Shown: positions 1-8,440, counted from the first letter of the stretch. The stretch: DNA of 64,000 nt from Nibribacter koreensis (GCF_039541795.1 NZ_BAABGX010000003.1:496001-560000), one strand, 5' to 3'. The notes: generated from the letters alone by a model not told the origin. Program-made: numbers and translations.

Positions 1-152
1 TCCTGTAACGTTTTGGTATAAGCCAGAGCGCCGGTTTTTACGTTCTCCTCTGTCAAATACCCAATCCAGTTCACGTAAAGTAGCTTATTGTCCGTATCCT
101 TTTTAATGGTGAGGTACACCTTCCCGAAAGGATTCACGAGTTCTTGGGTCAT
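1..152 (-). CDS. Partial CDS: N-terminal part of a small STAS/SEC14-like protein
   Basis: The minus strand is open from an ATG at 150-152 to the left edge, about 50 codons, so the 3' part is missing. The product starts MTQELVNPFGKVYLTI and continues with KLLYVNWIGYLTEENVKTG. The GKVYLTI start followed by a W-x-G-Y motif recalls short cytoplasmic proteins (about 130 residues) that are annotated in Cytophagales as STAS/SEC14-domain proteins; this is from memory of the family, not a search. No signal peptide is visible. The start is the first in-frame ATG and no longer frame precedes it. Function unknown. Confidence 0.55.
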   Translation of the reverse strand, partial: MTQELVNPFGKVYLTIKKDTDNKLLYVNWIGYLTEENVKTGALAYTKTLQ

Positions 153-273
153 ATAGAAACGCCTTCTATTAAATCTGATGAGTTGAAATAGTACCTGAGA
201 GACGCTTCTGGCGGGGGCGTTGGTTCCTTATTTGGAATTAAATATTTGCGGCCCTTTTAAAGGAAATGAAAAT

Positions 274-315
274 GCCGTTTTTGGCCTGATTTGCGCAAAT
301 CAGGCCAAAAACGGC
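274..315. repeat. Family A palindrome, copy 1 (perfect 21 bp arms)
   Basis: Left arm GCCGTTTTTGGCCTGATTTGC is exactly complementary to the adjoining right arm, with no unpaired centre. It lies 21 bp beyond the stop codon of pyrB (minus strand). It is one of about 25 copies in the window of a palindrome with the arm CGTTTTTGGCCTGTTTTC. Confidence 0.9.
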
Positions 316-336
316 AAGGATATAAAGACAACCTTA

Positions 337-1260
337 CTAGCCGCGGCTAGCCAATAGATACAAGACCGCCATCCGGATGGCTACGCCGTTTTCTACTTGG
401 TCCAGGATGATGGAGTGCGGTGAGTCTGCCGCGTCTGAGGTCAGTTCCACGCCGCGGTTGATAGGGCCGGGGTGCATTAAGACAATCTCTTTGTTCAAGT
501 CGTCCAGCATCTTCTTATTGATGCCAAAATACAGGGCGTACTCACGTAAGGACGGGAACAGCTTGCCGGTCTGCCTCTCCAGCTGGATGCGCAGCACGTT
601 GGCCACGTCGCACCATTGTAAGGCTTCCTGCACGTTCCAGAAGATCTTCACGCCCAGATCACCAATGTACTTGGGTAGCAGGGTAGGCGGTCCGCAGACG
701 GCTACCTCGGCGCCTAGCTTTTGTAAGGCGAAGATGTTGGAGAGCGCCACGCGCGAGTGCATGATGTCGCCTATGATGGCTATTTTCTTCCCGGCCACCT
801 GTCCCAGTTTCTCCCTGATGGAGAAAGCGTCTAGCAAGGCCTGGGTGGGGTGCTCATGCGTGCCGTCGCCGGCGTTGACTATGTTGGCGTTGATCTTACG
901 GGACAGGAAATGGGGCGCGCCGGGACTGCTGTGCCGCATCACAATCATGTCTACCTTCATGGCCAGAATGTTGTTGACGGTGTCCAGCAGGGTTTCGCCT
1001 TTCTTGACAGAGCTGCCCGAGGCCGAGAAGTTGATCACATCCGCTGACAGTCGTTTCTCTGCCAGCTCAAACGAAAGTCGCGTGCGGGTAGAGTTCTCAA
1101 AGAAGACGTTGGCAATGGTGACGTCCCTGAGCGAGGGTACTTTTTTGATGGGGCGGTTTAAAACTTCCTTGAACTGGTCTGCCGTTTCAAAAATCAACTG
1201 GATGTCCTGCTCGGTGATGTCCTTGATACCCAACAGGTGCCGGACGCTAAGCTGTTGCAT
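337..1260 (-). CDS. pyrB: Aspartate carbamoyltransferase, catalytic chain
   Basis: Catalyses carbamoyl phosphate + L-aspartate to N-carbamoyl-L-aspartate, the committed step of de novo pyrimidine synthesis, in the cytoplasm. At 307 residues it has the normal length for a PyrB catalytic chain. Visible signatures are the carbamoyl-phosphate loop STRTR (residues 57-61) in the N-terminal domain, HPTQALLD (137-144), and HPGPINRGVEL near residue 265 in the aspartate-binding domain. No pyrI regulatory chain is next to it. The start at 1260 lies inside the end of pyrR (14 bp overlap), which suggests translational coupling in a pyrR-pyrB transcript. The long plus-strand frame over the same bases is an antisense shadow. 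Identification is secure. Confidence 0.97.
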   Translation of the reverse strand: MQQLSVRHLLGIKDITEQDIQLIFETADQFKEVLNRPIKKVPSLRDVTIANVFFENSTRTRLSFELAEKRLSADVINFSASGSSVKKGETLLDTVNNILAMKVDMIVMRHSSPGAPHFLSRKINANIVNAGDGTHEHPTQALLDAFSIREKLGQVAGKKIAIIGDIMHSRVALSNIFALQKLGAEVAVCGPPTLLPKYIGDLGVKIFWNVQEALQWCDVANVLRIQLERQTGKLFPSLREYALYFGINKKMLDDLNKEIVLMHPGPINRGVELTSDAADSPHSIILDQVENGVAIRMAVLYLLASRG

Positions 1261-1816
1261 GGGATTCTTGGTCTGGGGTTTTGGTCAATAGCCAGATGGC
1301 GTCCTGTTCTGAGTCTGTTCCTTGCCAGGCCACTTCTACCCGCTGCGAGTGCAGGGAGTTGACTTTCTGGCCCACATACGTGGCTTCTACCGGCAGGTCT
1401 CTGGTGTATTGGCGGTCAATTAAGACCAGCAGTTCTACCTGGGCAGGTCGTCCGTAAGAAATCATGGCATCCAGGGCAGCGCGCACGGAGCGACCGGTGT
1501 ACAAAACGTCATCTACCAGAATCACGCGCTTGCCTTCTAAGGAGAATTCTACCTTGGTGGCATTGGGCGCCAGGGGCGTAGAGCGGCGTCTGAAGTCGTC
1601 GCGGTGAAACGTGATGTCCAGGTAGCCCGTCTGCACGGTCACGCCCAGAATGTCTTGAAGGGTGGTTTGCAGGCGGTCTGCCACAAAAATGCCGCGGGGC
1701 TGCAGGCCCAGAATCACGGAGTTGGAGAAGTCACGATGGGTCTCAATCAGTTGGTGCGCCAGGCGCCGGATCATGATTTGAAACAGAGCGTGCGGAACAA
1801 TGAGACGTTTGTGCAT
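1247..1816 (-). CDS. pyrR: Bifunctional pyr operon regulator / uracil phosphoribosyltransferase PyrR
   Basis: PyrR is a PRPP-dependent uracil phosphoribosyltransferase; in Firmicutes it also binds pyr mRNA and controls attenuation. The product starts MHKRLIVPHALFQIMIRRL and carries the PRPP loop VILVDDVLYTGRSVRAALD and the conserved QPRGIFVADRL segment, giving 190 residues, close to the family length. A longer frame begins with TTG at 1834, but that TTG is part of a TATCTTTG promoter element, so the ATG at 1816 is preferred. It is upstream of and overlaps pyrB by 14 bp. Whether it acts as an RNA-binding attenuator here is not shown: I saw no obvious antiterminator structure ahead of pyrB. Confidence 0.93.
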   Translation of the reverse strand: MHKRLIVPHALFQIMIRRLAHQLIETHRDFSNSVILGLQPRGIFVADRLQTTLQDILGVTVQTGYLDITFHRDDFRRRSTPLAPNATKVEFSLEGKRVILVDDVLYTGRSVRAALDAMISYGRPAQVELLVLIDRQYTRDLPVEATYVGQKVNSLHSQRVEVAWQGTDSEQDAIWLLTKTPDQESHATA

Positions 1817-1831
1817 AGTCCGGGTTTTGGG

Positions 1832-1839
1832 CAAAGATA
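1832..1839 (-). promoter_or_regulatory. Bacteroidota -7 element of the pyrR-pyrB promoter
   Basis: The minus strand reads TATCTTTG, an exact TAnnTTTG match, 15 bp before the pyrR ATG at 1816. A clear TTG -33 element is not seen. It rules out the upstream TTG as the pyrR start. Confidence 0.65.
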
Positions 1840-1942
1840 AACACTTCCGGTTTGTAGCACCTATCTGAGGGTGTATTTCTTGTCAGGAAAAATAGTGGGA
1901 TGCTATTGTAATGGTTCCTTTCCTGCCAAGAGAAGTAATTGG

Positions 1943-3460
1943 TTACTCAAAGGCTACCTGTTGCAAATAGAATACGGTGCGCGACGGTCCTGTCTTAGAG
2001 TTGATTCTCTGGAACCCGAAGGCGATGAAATTGCAGCCATACCAATGCTGGATGTCTTCTTGGGAACTAATCACTCGTTTCTCAGCTGTATTATGTAGTT
2101 GAAGTATGACTTTGTTTGAAGAGGAACTAGTAGGCTGTACTATCTTATAAAAGATTTCGCTATCCTTTATATACGTCATGATTATATTGCCTTCTGGCGT
2201 AATGGCGGTTTTTACTCCTAGCCCAAAGTTTGACCTTGAATTGTTGGTAAGTTTGTATGAGTTGTCCCAGAGCAAGTTACCGTTATAATCAAACACACAA
2301 GCAATGGCATGTTGATACTTGTGAATAATCTTGTGTTTAGTAGTACGAGTGGTTTGGGCAAGAAGAAAACCACTCTTTTCTTCTTGAGTTTCAGTTTTGT
2401 ACATTGACTTATATAGTACGCCCACTAGCGCATAGCCCTGAGGGTGTGGTTGAATCTTGTCCAGGGTTATTCGGTTTTGTTTTATAGGTGCTTTGCCTTT
2501 TGCTTCATTACGCAATGCCCTAGATTTCATACGTAGGGCCGCCGCCGGGGAGGACCGGTATTCATAAAAATGTCTTAGTTTGCCAAAGTCAAAATACCTC
2601 ATCTCGCCTTGTAGATTAATACTGTAGATTCCTTGCACATACTCATCTGTCTTATAGCCATACATGCCCAAAAATAATTTCTGGGTAGTAAGACCAGGTG
2701 AAATCCTGGCAGGCCAGAGCAGTTGTCCAGGTATAGGAACTGGCTTAGGATTAATATAATAACCGCCCAACATGTCACCTTGCGCAGAAATAAACCTGGT
2801 TGTTAACCTTGCGCTGGTGCCTTGTGATTCAGACCACAGAAGTTCCAAGGATTTATTGAGTGTATCTACCCTAAATTCTCCTAGGTTTTTTGCTAAACCC
2901 ATCACCACTGGCAGAATTCTTATCTCTGATTCCTGTGGATATAAAATTAGCGTAGTCAATACTCCTTTATAAAAAGCATTTAAAAAGAGATGACCTTCTA
3001 AGACCTGTATATCTCTAATATGTGCAGAAGATGAACCCAAAGAATGATCTGATATTTTAATACTCCCTGTTTTAGTATCAATCTGATAAAGTATAAGATG
3101 GGTGTTTGATAATAAGTTGTCAAACAAAAGGTAAGCAAAGCCTTTTTCTTCAGTTAAAAATAATAGCCTGGTGTTATTTAGCTGTAGGGCTTTGGTTTCC
3201 CAATCAGATTTCAATTGGCGGTCATACTTAGTGAAGATGATATCGTTCTTGCCTACTTCTACCTCGCGCTTCTTAGTGACGAGCAGCAAGGCGCTGTCCT
3301 GCAATGGCAATACAGAATGGGTATAATCAAAGGAGTTGCTGGGGAGCTCTATTCTCAGGCTTTGGTTGGGCGAACTTGGCTTATTATCGCCATTTGCCAG
3401 GCAAAGTGCTGGCAATGCCAAAAGAATGAATAGAAACGGGAAGGCAAGCTGTCTCAACAT
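1943..3460 (-). CDS. Secreted protein of unknown function, tandem paralogue 1 of 3
   Basis: About 505 residues from the ATG at 3460 (a longer frame begins at 3493). The N-terminus MLRQLAFPFLFILLALPA is a signal peptide, ending near ALCLANG, so the protein is exported to the periplasm or surface. It is a paralogue of the two genes upstream: shared blocks include SLRIELPS, LGEFRVDTLNK, SAQGDMLGGYY, KLFLGMYGY, YSINLQGEMRYFDFGKL, HPQGYALVG, HWYGCNFIAFGFQRI and the C-terminal RTVFYLQQVAF. Repeated beta-strand-like segments with turns such as FDYNGNLLWDN suggest a beta-propeller-like fold, which is inference. It lies 43 bp after the stop of paralogue 2 and is probably co-transcribed. I do not recognise a named family. 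Confidence 0.85.
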   Translation of the reverse strand: MLRQLAFPFLFILLALPALCLANGDNKPSSPNQSLRIELPSNSFDYTHSVLPLQDSALLLVTKKREVEVGKNDIIFTKYDRQLKSDWETKALQLNNTRLLFLTEEKGFAYLLFDNLLSNTHLILYQIDTKTGSIKISDHSLGSSSAHIRDIQVLEGHLFLNAFYKGVLTTLILYPQESEIRILPVVMGLAKNLGEFRVDTLNKSLELLWSESQGTSARLTTRFISAQGDMLGGYYINPKPVPIPGQLLWPARISPGLTTQKLFLGMYGYKTDEYVQGIYSINLQGEMRYFDFGKLRHFYEYRSSPAAALRMKSRALRNEAKGKAPIKQNRITLDKIQPHPQGYALVGVLYKSMYKTETQEEKSGFLLAQTTRTTKHKIIHKYQHAIACVFDYNGNLLWDNSYKLTNNSRSNFGLGVKTAITPEGNIIMTYIKDSEIFYKIVQPTSSSSNKVILQLHNTAEKRVISSQEDIQHWYGCNFIAFGFQRINSKTGPSRTVFYLQQVAFE

Positions 3461-3503
3461 TTGGTGAAAGCCTTTGGGCATAAATGGTCGCAAGGTTAGA
3501 TTG

Positions 3504-5036
3504 TTACTTAAAGGCTACCTGTTGCAGATAGAATACGGTGCGCGACGGTTCTTGCTTGGAGCTGATTCTCTGGAAACCATAGGTTATAAAATTGGTGCCG
3601 TACCAGTGCTGTATGTCTTCCTGGGAGCTGGTCATCCGTTTGTCAGTTGCTTTAGGTAATTGTATTGGGATTCTGTCTGAGGATGAGCTTTTGGCCTGAA
3701 GTACCTTGTAGAAGATTTCACTGTCCTTCATATACGCCATAATGACGTCGCCTTCTGGAGAGATGGCCTTGTGTATGATGGGACTATTATCCCATGCATA
3801 AGTGGAAACCAGCTTTTTGTTATGAGTTAGCTTGAAAGAGTTGTCCCATAGCAAGGTTCCGTTGGCATCAAAGACGCAGACAAATGCGTGAACTGACAAT
3901 TGCTTAAACCCAGATCTGATAGAAGTTTCACTACGCCCATATTCTACTTCGGTAATAGGTTCAAACAATTCTCCAATGAGCGCATACCCTTGTGGATGAG
4001 GAAGTACATGGTGAAAGAACATTCGGTACTGTTTTATTGGAGCGTTTCCTTTGGCTTCTTTTCGTAAGGCCCTAGCTTTCATGCGCAGAGATGTTGCCAG
4101 GGAGGATCGGTATTCATAAAAATGGCTCAGCTTGCCAAAGTCATAGTATTTCATCTCACCCTGTAGATTTATGCTGTACAGTCCTTGCGCAAACTCATCT
4201 ACGTCGTAGCTATAGCTACCCAAGAACAATTTCTGGGAGGTTGGCCCTGGCGTCAACCTGGCTGGCCGAAGCAACTGATTGGGCGTGGGCAATTCTTTAG
4301 GTTGAAGGTAGTAACCACCTAGCATGTCACCCTGGGCAGAAACAAACCTAGTGAGTAATCTTGTGTTAGTGCCTTTAGTTTCTAACACTGAAAGCTCCAA
4401 TGTCTTGTTGAGCGTGTCTACCCTGAACTCGCCCAGGTTTTTTGCTTTGCCCTTTACCGCCGGCAGAATCCTTATCTCTGATTCCTTAGGGTTTAAGTGA
4501 AGCATGCTTAGTCCTTCCTTATCCAAGGCGCTTAAAAAGACCTGTCCCCCTAATACCTTCATTTCTCTGACCGTAGCATACGGTGAGTGTAGAAAATGCT
4601 CTGATAGAATAAAGGAGCCCGTATACGTGTCTATCTGATAAAGCAGGAGCTTAGTGTCAGATATTGATGTTTTGAAAAGGAGGTAGGCTCTGCCTTTTTC
4701 GTTTTCCTTAAATATAAGTTTGGAACCATTGGGCTGAGGGGCCTTTGTTTCCCAAATGGGCTTTAAAATATGGTTGTACTTGGTGAGGAGAATCTCATTC
4801 TTGCCAATTTCTACCTCCCTGTTTTTTGTGATGACTAACAAAGCGCTGTCTAGTAATGGAAGAACAGAGTGCGAGTAGTCTGATGAGCTTCTAGGCAATT
4901 CTAACCTTAGACTCTGGTTTGGAGGTGTTGGCCTTTCTTTGTCTTTTTGGCGTGCAGTAGCAACCGAACCTAGGCTTAGTAAGCACAAAAATAAAGTGGT
5001 TAATCTTCTGGGGGCAATTGAAAAGGTAAGGGACAT
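3504..5036 (-). CDS. Secreted protein of unknown function, tandem paralogue 2 of 3
   Basis: 510 residues beginning MSLTFSIAPRRLTTLFLCL with a hydrophobic signal segment ending near GSVATARQ. It aligns along its whole length with paralogue 1 (HSVLPLLDSALLVITKNREV against HSVLPLQDSALLLVTKKREV) and less closely with paralogue 3. The middle has the Arg/Lys-rich stretch MKARALRKEAKGNAPIKQYR that is kept in all three copies, and the C-terminus is RTVFYLQQVAFK. The 3' ends of copies 1 and 2 are nearly identical at the DNA level, pointing to recent duplication or gene conversion. Its stop at 3504 is 43 bp before the start of paralogue 1. Function unknown; not a recognised enzyme. Confidence 0.87.
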   Translation of the reverse strand: MSLTFSIAPRRLTTLFLCLLSLGSVATARQKDKERPTPPNQSLRLELPRSSSDYSHSVLPLLDSALLVITKNREVEIGKNEILLTKYNHILKPIWETKAPQPNGSKLIFKENEKGRAYLLFKTSISDTKLLLYQIDTYTGSFILSEHFLHSPYATVREMKVLGGQVFLSALDKEGLSMLHLNPKESEIRILPAVKGKAKNLGEFRVDTLNKTLELSVLETKGTNTRLLTRFVSAQGDMLGGYYLQPKELPTPNQLLRPARLTPGPTSQKLFLGSYSYDVDEFAQGLYSINLQGEMKYYDFGKLSHFYEYRSSLATSLRMKARALRKEAKGNAPIKQYRMFFHHVLPHPQGYALIGELFEPITEVEYGRSETSIRSGFKQLSVHAFVCVFDANGTLLWDNSFKLTHNKKLVSTYAWDNSPIIHKAISPEGDVIMAYMKDSEIFYKVLQAKSSSSDRIPIQLPKATDKRMTSSQEDIQHWYGTNFITYGFQRISSKQEPSRTVFYLQQVAFK

Positions 5037-5150
5037 GAATAATGAAAAACGAATGGATATGATATTAAATGTAGAATAGAATGGTCTTTGCTTCTAGAAA
5101 TTTAACTATTAAAGAGGAGATGGAAGCCTGTTTCTATGGCATTAATATAC

Positions 5151-6689
5151 TTAAAATGCCAGGTTCTGCAAGACAAAGACCGTGCGGGCTTTGCCTGACT
5201 TTGGGCGTATGCGCTGAAACCCGAAGGCGATGAAGTTGCCGCCGTACCAATGCACCACGCCTTCTGAGTTGCTGTCTACGCGCTTCTCATCTGTGTCCTG
5301 TACGCGCACTTCAAACTCCTCATTATTGGTAAGGGAGACACCTTGGATCAGCCGCTTGAACTTGAGCTCATCATCATCTGGATAAATCAAGGCTATCTGC
5401 CCGTCTGGGGTCACGCCTGCCTCTACCGTGGGTGCCAGCTCTGCGTACGTTTTGCCTTCTAGTTTGTAATTGTTGTCCCAGAGCAGGTTGCCGTCTTTGT
5501 CAAAGACGCAGACAATAGCATGGGTAAACCTAAACCCGTCATAGTTGCGGCGCGGAGTGCTAGGAGTGTTGTACCGTGGGTCAAAATTGTTGTAGTAAAA
5601 ATTCTGCCGGTACTGCGGGTAATAGACTTCGCCTACCAAGGCGTAGCCCTGCGGGTGGGGCATGATGGGATGGAGGAGCAGACGGTACCGCAATACCAGT
5701 GGTTTGCCTTGCCGTTCACGGCGGGCAAACTTAGCTTTCATGCGCCGCTGCTGCCGAAGTGAGAAATGGTCAAAAAACCGGTCCAGCTTACTAAAATCGT
5801 AAAACTTGACGTTGCCGGCCAGGTCACTGCTGTACAAGCCCCGGGCAAAGGTGGTCTCCCGGTACCCGTACGTTCCCAGGACCAGTTTGGAGAGCGTGTC
5901 GCCGGGCGTGAGGCGGCCGTCCTGGATGTTGGTCTCGGTGCTGAAGTCAATGCGCGGTGGCAGAAAATAGGTGCCCAGCACATCTCCTTTGGGGCTCATG
6001 CGCTTTACCTGCACGCGGGAGCGGTAGTTATTGGTCTCAGAGACCAGGAACTCGGCAGCCTTGGTGAGCGTGTCCACCCTGAATTCGCCCAAATCCTCTT
6101 CCTGGCCAAACACGGCCGGCAGGATGCGGCATTCTTCCACGGCGGGGTCCATCAATAGAATGTTGATCTTATAGTCTTCTACCGCAGACAGAAACACGTT
6201 GCCCTGGCTAGCTGCTATCTCTCTTACATAAATGTAGGGATTGGGCAGCGTGTGGTTAGAGTGGGTGACCTCGCCGGTGCGGTTGTTGACTTTGTAGAGG
6301 AACAGTTTCTTGCGCTCCCGGGTGGTGAACAGCAAAAACGTATGCACGCCGTCTGATGTGATTTTATGAAAGTCTGTGCCTTCTTTGTGGTCTTCTTCTT
6401 TGGTCCAGAGAGGAGTGAGGTTTTTGCTGTAGCGTGTGAATTTGAGTTTGCTCTTGGTAAACCAGGAATGCTTATCTAGGGTGACTACCATGAGAGAGCT
6501 GTCTGGCAGAGGGTGTACCAGGTGCTCTTCCTCAAAGGAGTTGCTTTCAATCTCTGCCCGCAATGTCTGTTCTGGGGCCTTGGGCTTTTCTGGGCCTTTT
6601 TCCTTCTGCTGCGCAACCGCGCCCATGTCTGTGCCTAAACAAATAACAATAAGGCAACCCAACTGCTTCAAGTGTGTAGACAAAGACAT
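5151..6689 (-). CDS. Secreted protein of unknown function, tandem paralogue 3 of 3
   Basis: 512 residues starting MSLSTHLKQLGCLIVICLG with a signal peptide ending near GAVAQQ. It is the most divergent and first member (in transcription order) of the three-gene array; it keeps LGEFRVDTL, PHPQGYALVGE, CVFDKDGNLLWDNNYKL, VHWYGGNFIAFGFQRI and the C-terminal RTVFVLQNLAF. It has an extra Tyr/Asn-rich loop (YRQNFYYNNFDPRYN) not present in the other two. A 114 bp gap separates it from paralogue 2, so it may have its own promoter. Codon use is GC-richer than in paralogues 1 and 2, consistent with it being the older copy. Function unknown. Confidence 0.87.
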   Translation of the reverse strand: MSLSTHLKQLGCLIVICLGTDMGAVAQQKEKGPEKPKAPEQTLRAEIESNSFEEEHLVHPLPDSSLMVVTLDKHSWFTKSKLKFTRYSKNLTPLWTKEEDHKEGTDFHKITSDGVHTFLLFTTRERKKLFLYKVNNRTGEVTHSNHTLPNPYIYVREIAASQGNVFLSAVEDYKINILLMDPAVEECRILPAVFGQEEDLGEFRVDTLTKAAEFLVSETNNYRSRVQVKRMSPKGDVLGTYFLPPRIDFSTETNIQDGRLTPGDTLSKLVLGTYGYRETTFARGLYSSDLAGNVKFYDFSKLDRFFDHFSLRQQRRMKAKFARRERQGKPLVLRYRLLLHPIMPHPQGYALVGEVYYPQYRQNFYYNNFDPRYNTPSTPRRNYDGFRFTHAIVCVFDKDGNLLWDNNYKLEGKTYAELAPTVEAGVTPDGQIALIYPDDDELKFKRLIQGVSLTNNEEFEVRVQDTDEKRVDSNSEGVVHWYGGNFIAFGFQRIRPKSGKARTVFVLQNLAF

Positions 6690-6763
6690 AGGCGTGCTGT
6701 TTTTCTGTTTAATTTACAAAAAACACTTGAAAAAAACATGCTGAATGTTGCGTCCCGTACGGC

Positions 6764-7168
6764 TTAATTGCCCATGGCCAACAGCATGTCAAATTCTTCT
6801 GCGCTCAAAGGCATTACTGACAGCCGCGACTGGCGCAACAGCCCAATCTGCTGCAGGCGCTCGTCTTTTTTTATCTGCTCCAGCGTGACCTTTCGGGCTA
6901 AGGCTTTTTCGGGGGACAGTGTCACGGCTACCCATTGCGTTTCTGGCGTGGTGGGGTCTTGGTAGGCTTCTTTGGCAACTTTGGCCACGCCCACAATGGC
7001 CTTCTCAGAGACGCTGTGGTAATACATCACTAAGTCTCCTACTTGCATCTGCTGTAAGTTGTTGCGCGCCTGAAAATTACGCACGCCGTCCCAGGTGGTG
7101 TGACCATCTCGCTCTAAATCTGACCAAGCGTATTTATCGGGTTCAGACTTTACTAACCAGTACTTCAT
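6764..7168 (-). CDS. EVE domain-containing protein
   Basis: The protein starts MKYWLVKSEPDKYAWSDL and continues TTWDGVRNFQARNNLQQM, GDLVMYYHS and AIVGVAKVAKEAYQDPT, the hallmark pattern of the EVE domain (PUA-like, THYN1 family), which reads modified bases in DNA or RNA. About 134 residues is the usual single-domain length. A six-codon longer frame (from 7186) is possible, but family members begin with the MKYWLVKSEP motif, so 7168 is chosen. It stands alone between a lipoprotein gene and the tandem paralogues; no modification or restriction gene is nearby, so its target is unknown. Confidence 0.93.
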   Translation of the reverse strand: MKYWLVKSEPDKYAWSDLERDGHTTWDGVRNFQARNNLQQMQVGDLVMYYHSVSEKAIVGVAKVAKEAYQDPTTPETQWVAVTLSPEKALARKVTLEQIKKDERLQQIGLLRQSRLSVMPLSAEEFDMLLAMGN

Positions 7169-7226
7169 AAAGGTAAAAACAGGCACCTAGCTAGATGCCA
7201 GAAAAAAAGTGAAAAAGGAAATTAGA

Positions 7227-7625
7227 CTACTGCTCCTCAGAGGATCTGCGTTTGATTTTAAGCACCGCGGGCGTTGCCGAAACAATCTCAATGGTGTGTG
7301 TCTTGCCGGGCGCTACCTCTAATTGAACGTTGAGAATGTTCTTGCTCTGCGCGGCCCACGTGCCGGGCTGTTCCTCCAGTCCGTCTGTGGGGGCAATGGC
7401 GTAGTTGATGAACGTGCCGTCTTCTTTTATCATAAAGCCGGTGCGCCCCCTAGACGCCGGAAAATCAAACGTATTGGGCCGGTAGGTGCGTACATCTGCC
7501 GAGTCTTCTTCATAGGAATACAGCCAGGTTTGGCCGTACACTTCTTTCGGAAACGCGGGGCCAGAACCACATTTGGCCGCCATCAATGCCACTGCCAACA
7601 AACAAAGCAAGGAAAGGTTTTTCAT
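7227..7625 (-). CDS. Small lipoprotein, lipocalin-like
   Basis: From the ATG at 7625 the product is 132 residues, MKNLSLLCLLAVALMAAKCG followed by a polar body. The hydrophobic run ending in a Cys looks like a lipoprotein signal, though Lys just before the Cys is unusual. The body has the spacing seen in short lipocalin-like Bacteroidota lipoproteins: a folded strand pattern with MIKEDGTFINYAI and GTWAAQSKNILNVQLEV (text, display and response strands). An upstream ATG at 7652 would add nine residues that do not fit a signal peptide. Function unknown. Confidence 0.75.
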   Translation of the reverse strand: MKNLSLLCLLAVALMAAKCGSGPAFPKEVYGQTWLYSYEEDSADVRTYRPNTFDFPASRGRTGFMIKEDGTFINYAIAPTDGLEEQPGTWAAQSKNILNVQLEVAPGKTHTIEIVSATPAVLKIKRRSSEEQ

Positions 7626-7813
7626 AGGGAGATAGGTTGCGTCACCGTGCACGCTTCTTCAATTACAGCCACAAGATAGGAATTAATGAATAATGATGCG
7701 TGCGCATTGACTTAGGACGAGGGAGTATTGAACAATGACCAAAGCACAGTGTTTATTGCATCCTTTCATGGCAGCCTGAAACGCATCACCTTTCACTCAA
7801 AAGACCTCGTAGC

Positions 7814-7840
7814 GTCCGGCAGGACCTGCGAGCGTCTGCG
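7814..7840. repeat. 27-mer repeat shared with 26350-26376
   Basis: GTCCGGCAGGACCTGCGAGC plus GTCTGCG occurs here and again at 26350 with a single difference (G to C at the tenth base). It contains the small inverted repeat GTCC...GGAC. Both copies lie in large gene-free spacers. Confidence 0.75.
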
Positions 7841-7927
7841 CCAATGCCGTCTCATTTGCAGATTCTACCCTTAAGGATTACCCAAACGAGCGTCTCTGTG
7901 CCAAGGGCGTTTCCAGCCGCAGATTCA

Positions 7928-7955
7928 CCCCTTGAGGGGAGCGAAGGGGGGGGTT
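7928..7955. repeat. CCCCTTGAGGGG hairpin element
   Basis: CCCCTTGAGGGGAGCG followed by a G-run. A close relative is at 14259-14284 (CCCCTTGAGGGGAGCG then TAGAGGGG). Confidence 0.65.
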
Positions 7956-7973
7956 GCATTACTAGACCTAGCT

Positions 7974-8091
7974 GTTCGGGATTTGCAATCCCGAACTACT
8001 GAGAAGCGGATTTGCAATCCGCCTGCCACAACCCGCAATTCGTAGGGGATTGCAAATCCCCCTTTCGCTCTTCCGGATTGCAAATCCGGAA
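7974..8091. repeat. REP-like array of four GGATTTGCAATCC palindromes
   Basis: Four perfect palindromes sit in a row: GTTCGGGATTTGCAATCCC (7974-7996 with AAC), GCGGATTTGCAATCCGC (8006-8022), GGGGATTGCAAATCCCC (8045-8061) and TTCCGGATTGCAAATCCGG (8071-8091 with AA). The first two have the core ATTTGCAAT and the last two its complement ATTGCAAAT, so the array is two pairs head to head. The outer 3-5 bp differ in each unit but always pair. This resembles REP/BIME elements moved by RAYT-type Y1 transposases; no such gene is in the window. Confidence 0.85.
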
Positions 8092-8106
8092 GAGGTTGGT
8101 TGAAAG

Positions 8107-8142
8107 CCCCTCTCATCAGGGAGAGGGGTTGGGGGGAGGATT
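8107..8142. repeat. CCCCTCTC / GAGAGGGG hairpin
   Basis: CCCCTCTC (8107-8114) pairs with GAGAGGGG (8121-8128), followed by TTGGGGGGAGG. It belongs to the same loose class as the elements at 8386, 43737 and 43824. Confidence 0.65.
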
Positions 8143-8196
8143 GGTCATGCGTCAGAGACAAGCCGATGCCTGATCTCTACAAACAAACACGCGTAT

Positions 8197-8256
8197 CGTC
8201 CCCCTTTGAAGTCGAAGTTCCTGGACTCGTTGCGGGAGGGGTAGGGGGATGATGAC
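8197..8256. repeat. Composite G/C-rich element (CGTCCCCCTTTGAA ... GGGGTAGGGGGATGA)
   Basis: The outer parts match the simple element at 57400-57430, CGTCCCCCTTTGAA and GGGGTAGGGGGATGA. Here about 28 bp (GTCGAAGTTCCTGGACTCGT and following) intervene. A second composite copy is at 26245-26298. Confidence 0.7.
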
Positions 8257-8385
8257 GCATTTAGAGCCTAGCCAGCACTAAACGGCAACGCGTGTCTTTT
8301 TCGCGGTGCCCGCGAGGGTAGTCCGGAGACTACCCGGCATCCGTGGTCACGAGTCTAGAGACTCGCGCCAGTGATAAATAGCCTC

Positions 8386-8429
8386 CAACGCCAACCCCCT
8401 CATCCTAACCTTCTCCCTCAGGGAGAAGG
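8386..8429. repeat. CCCCCTCATCCTAA + CCTTCTCCC hairpin element
   Basis: CCTTCTCCC (8409-8417) pairs with GGGAGAAGG (8421-8429) and is preceded by CCCCCTCATCCTAA. The same element in the opposite orientation is at 43737-43773. Confidence 0.75.
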
Positions 8430-8440
8430 AACTAGGGTCT

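Noticed and set aside
377..1291. 304-codon plus-strand frame over pyrB
   Set aside because: Antisense shadow of pyrB; composition is Cys/Ser/Arg-rich without any domain.
7925..8161. 78-codon minus-strand frame and others in the 7.7-8.6 kb spacer
   Set aside because: They are translations of the GGATTTGCAATCC array and neighbouring hairpins.
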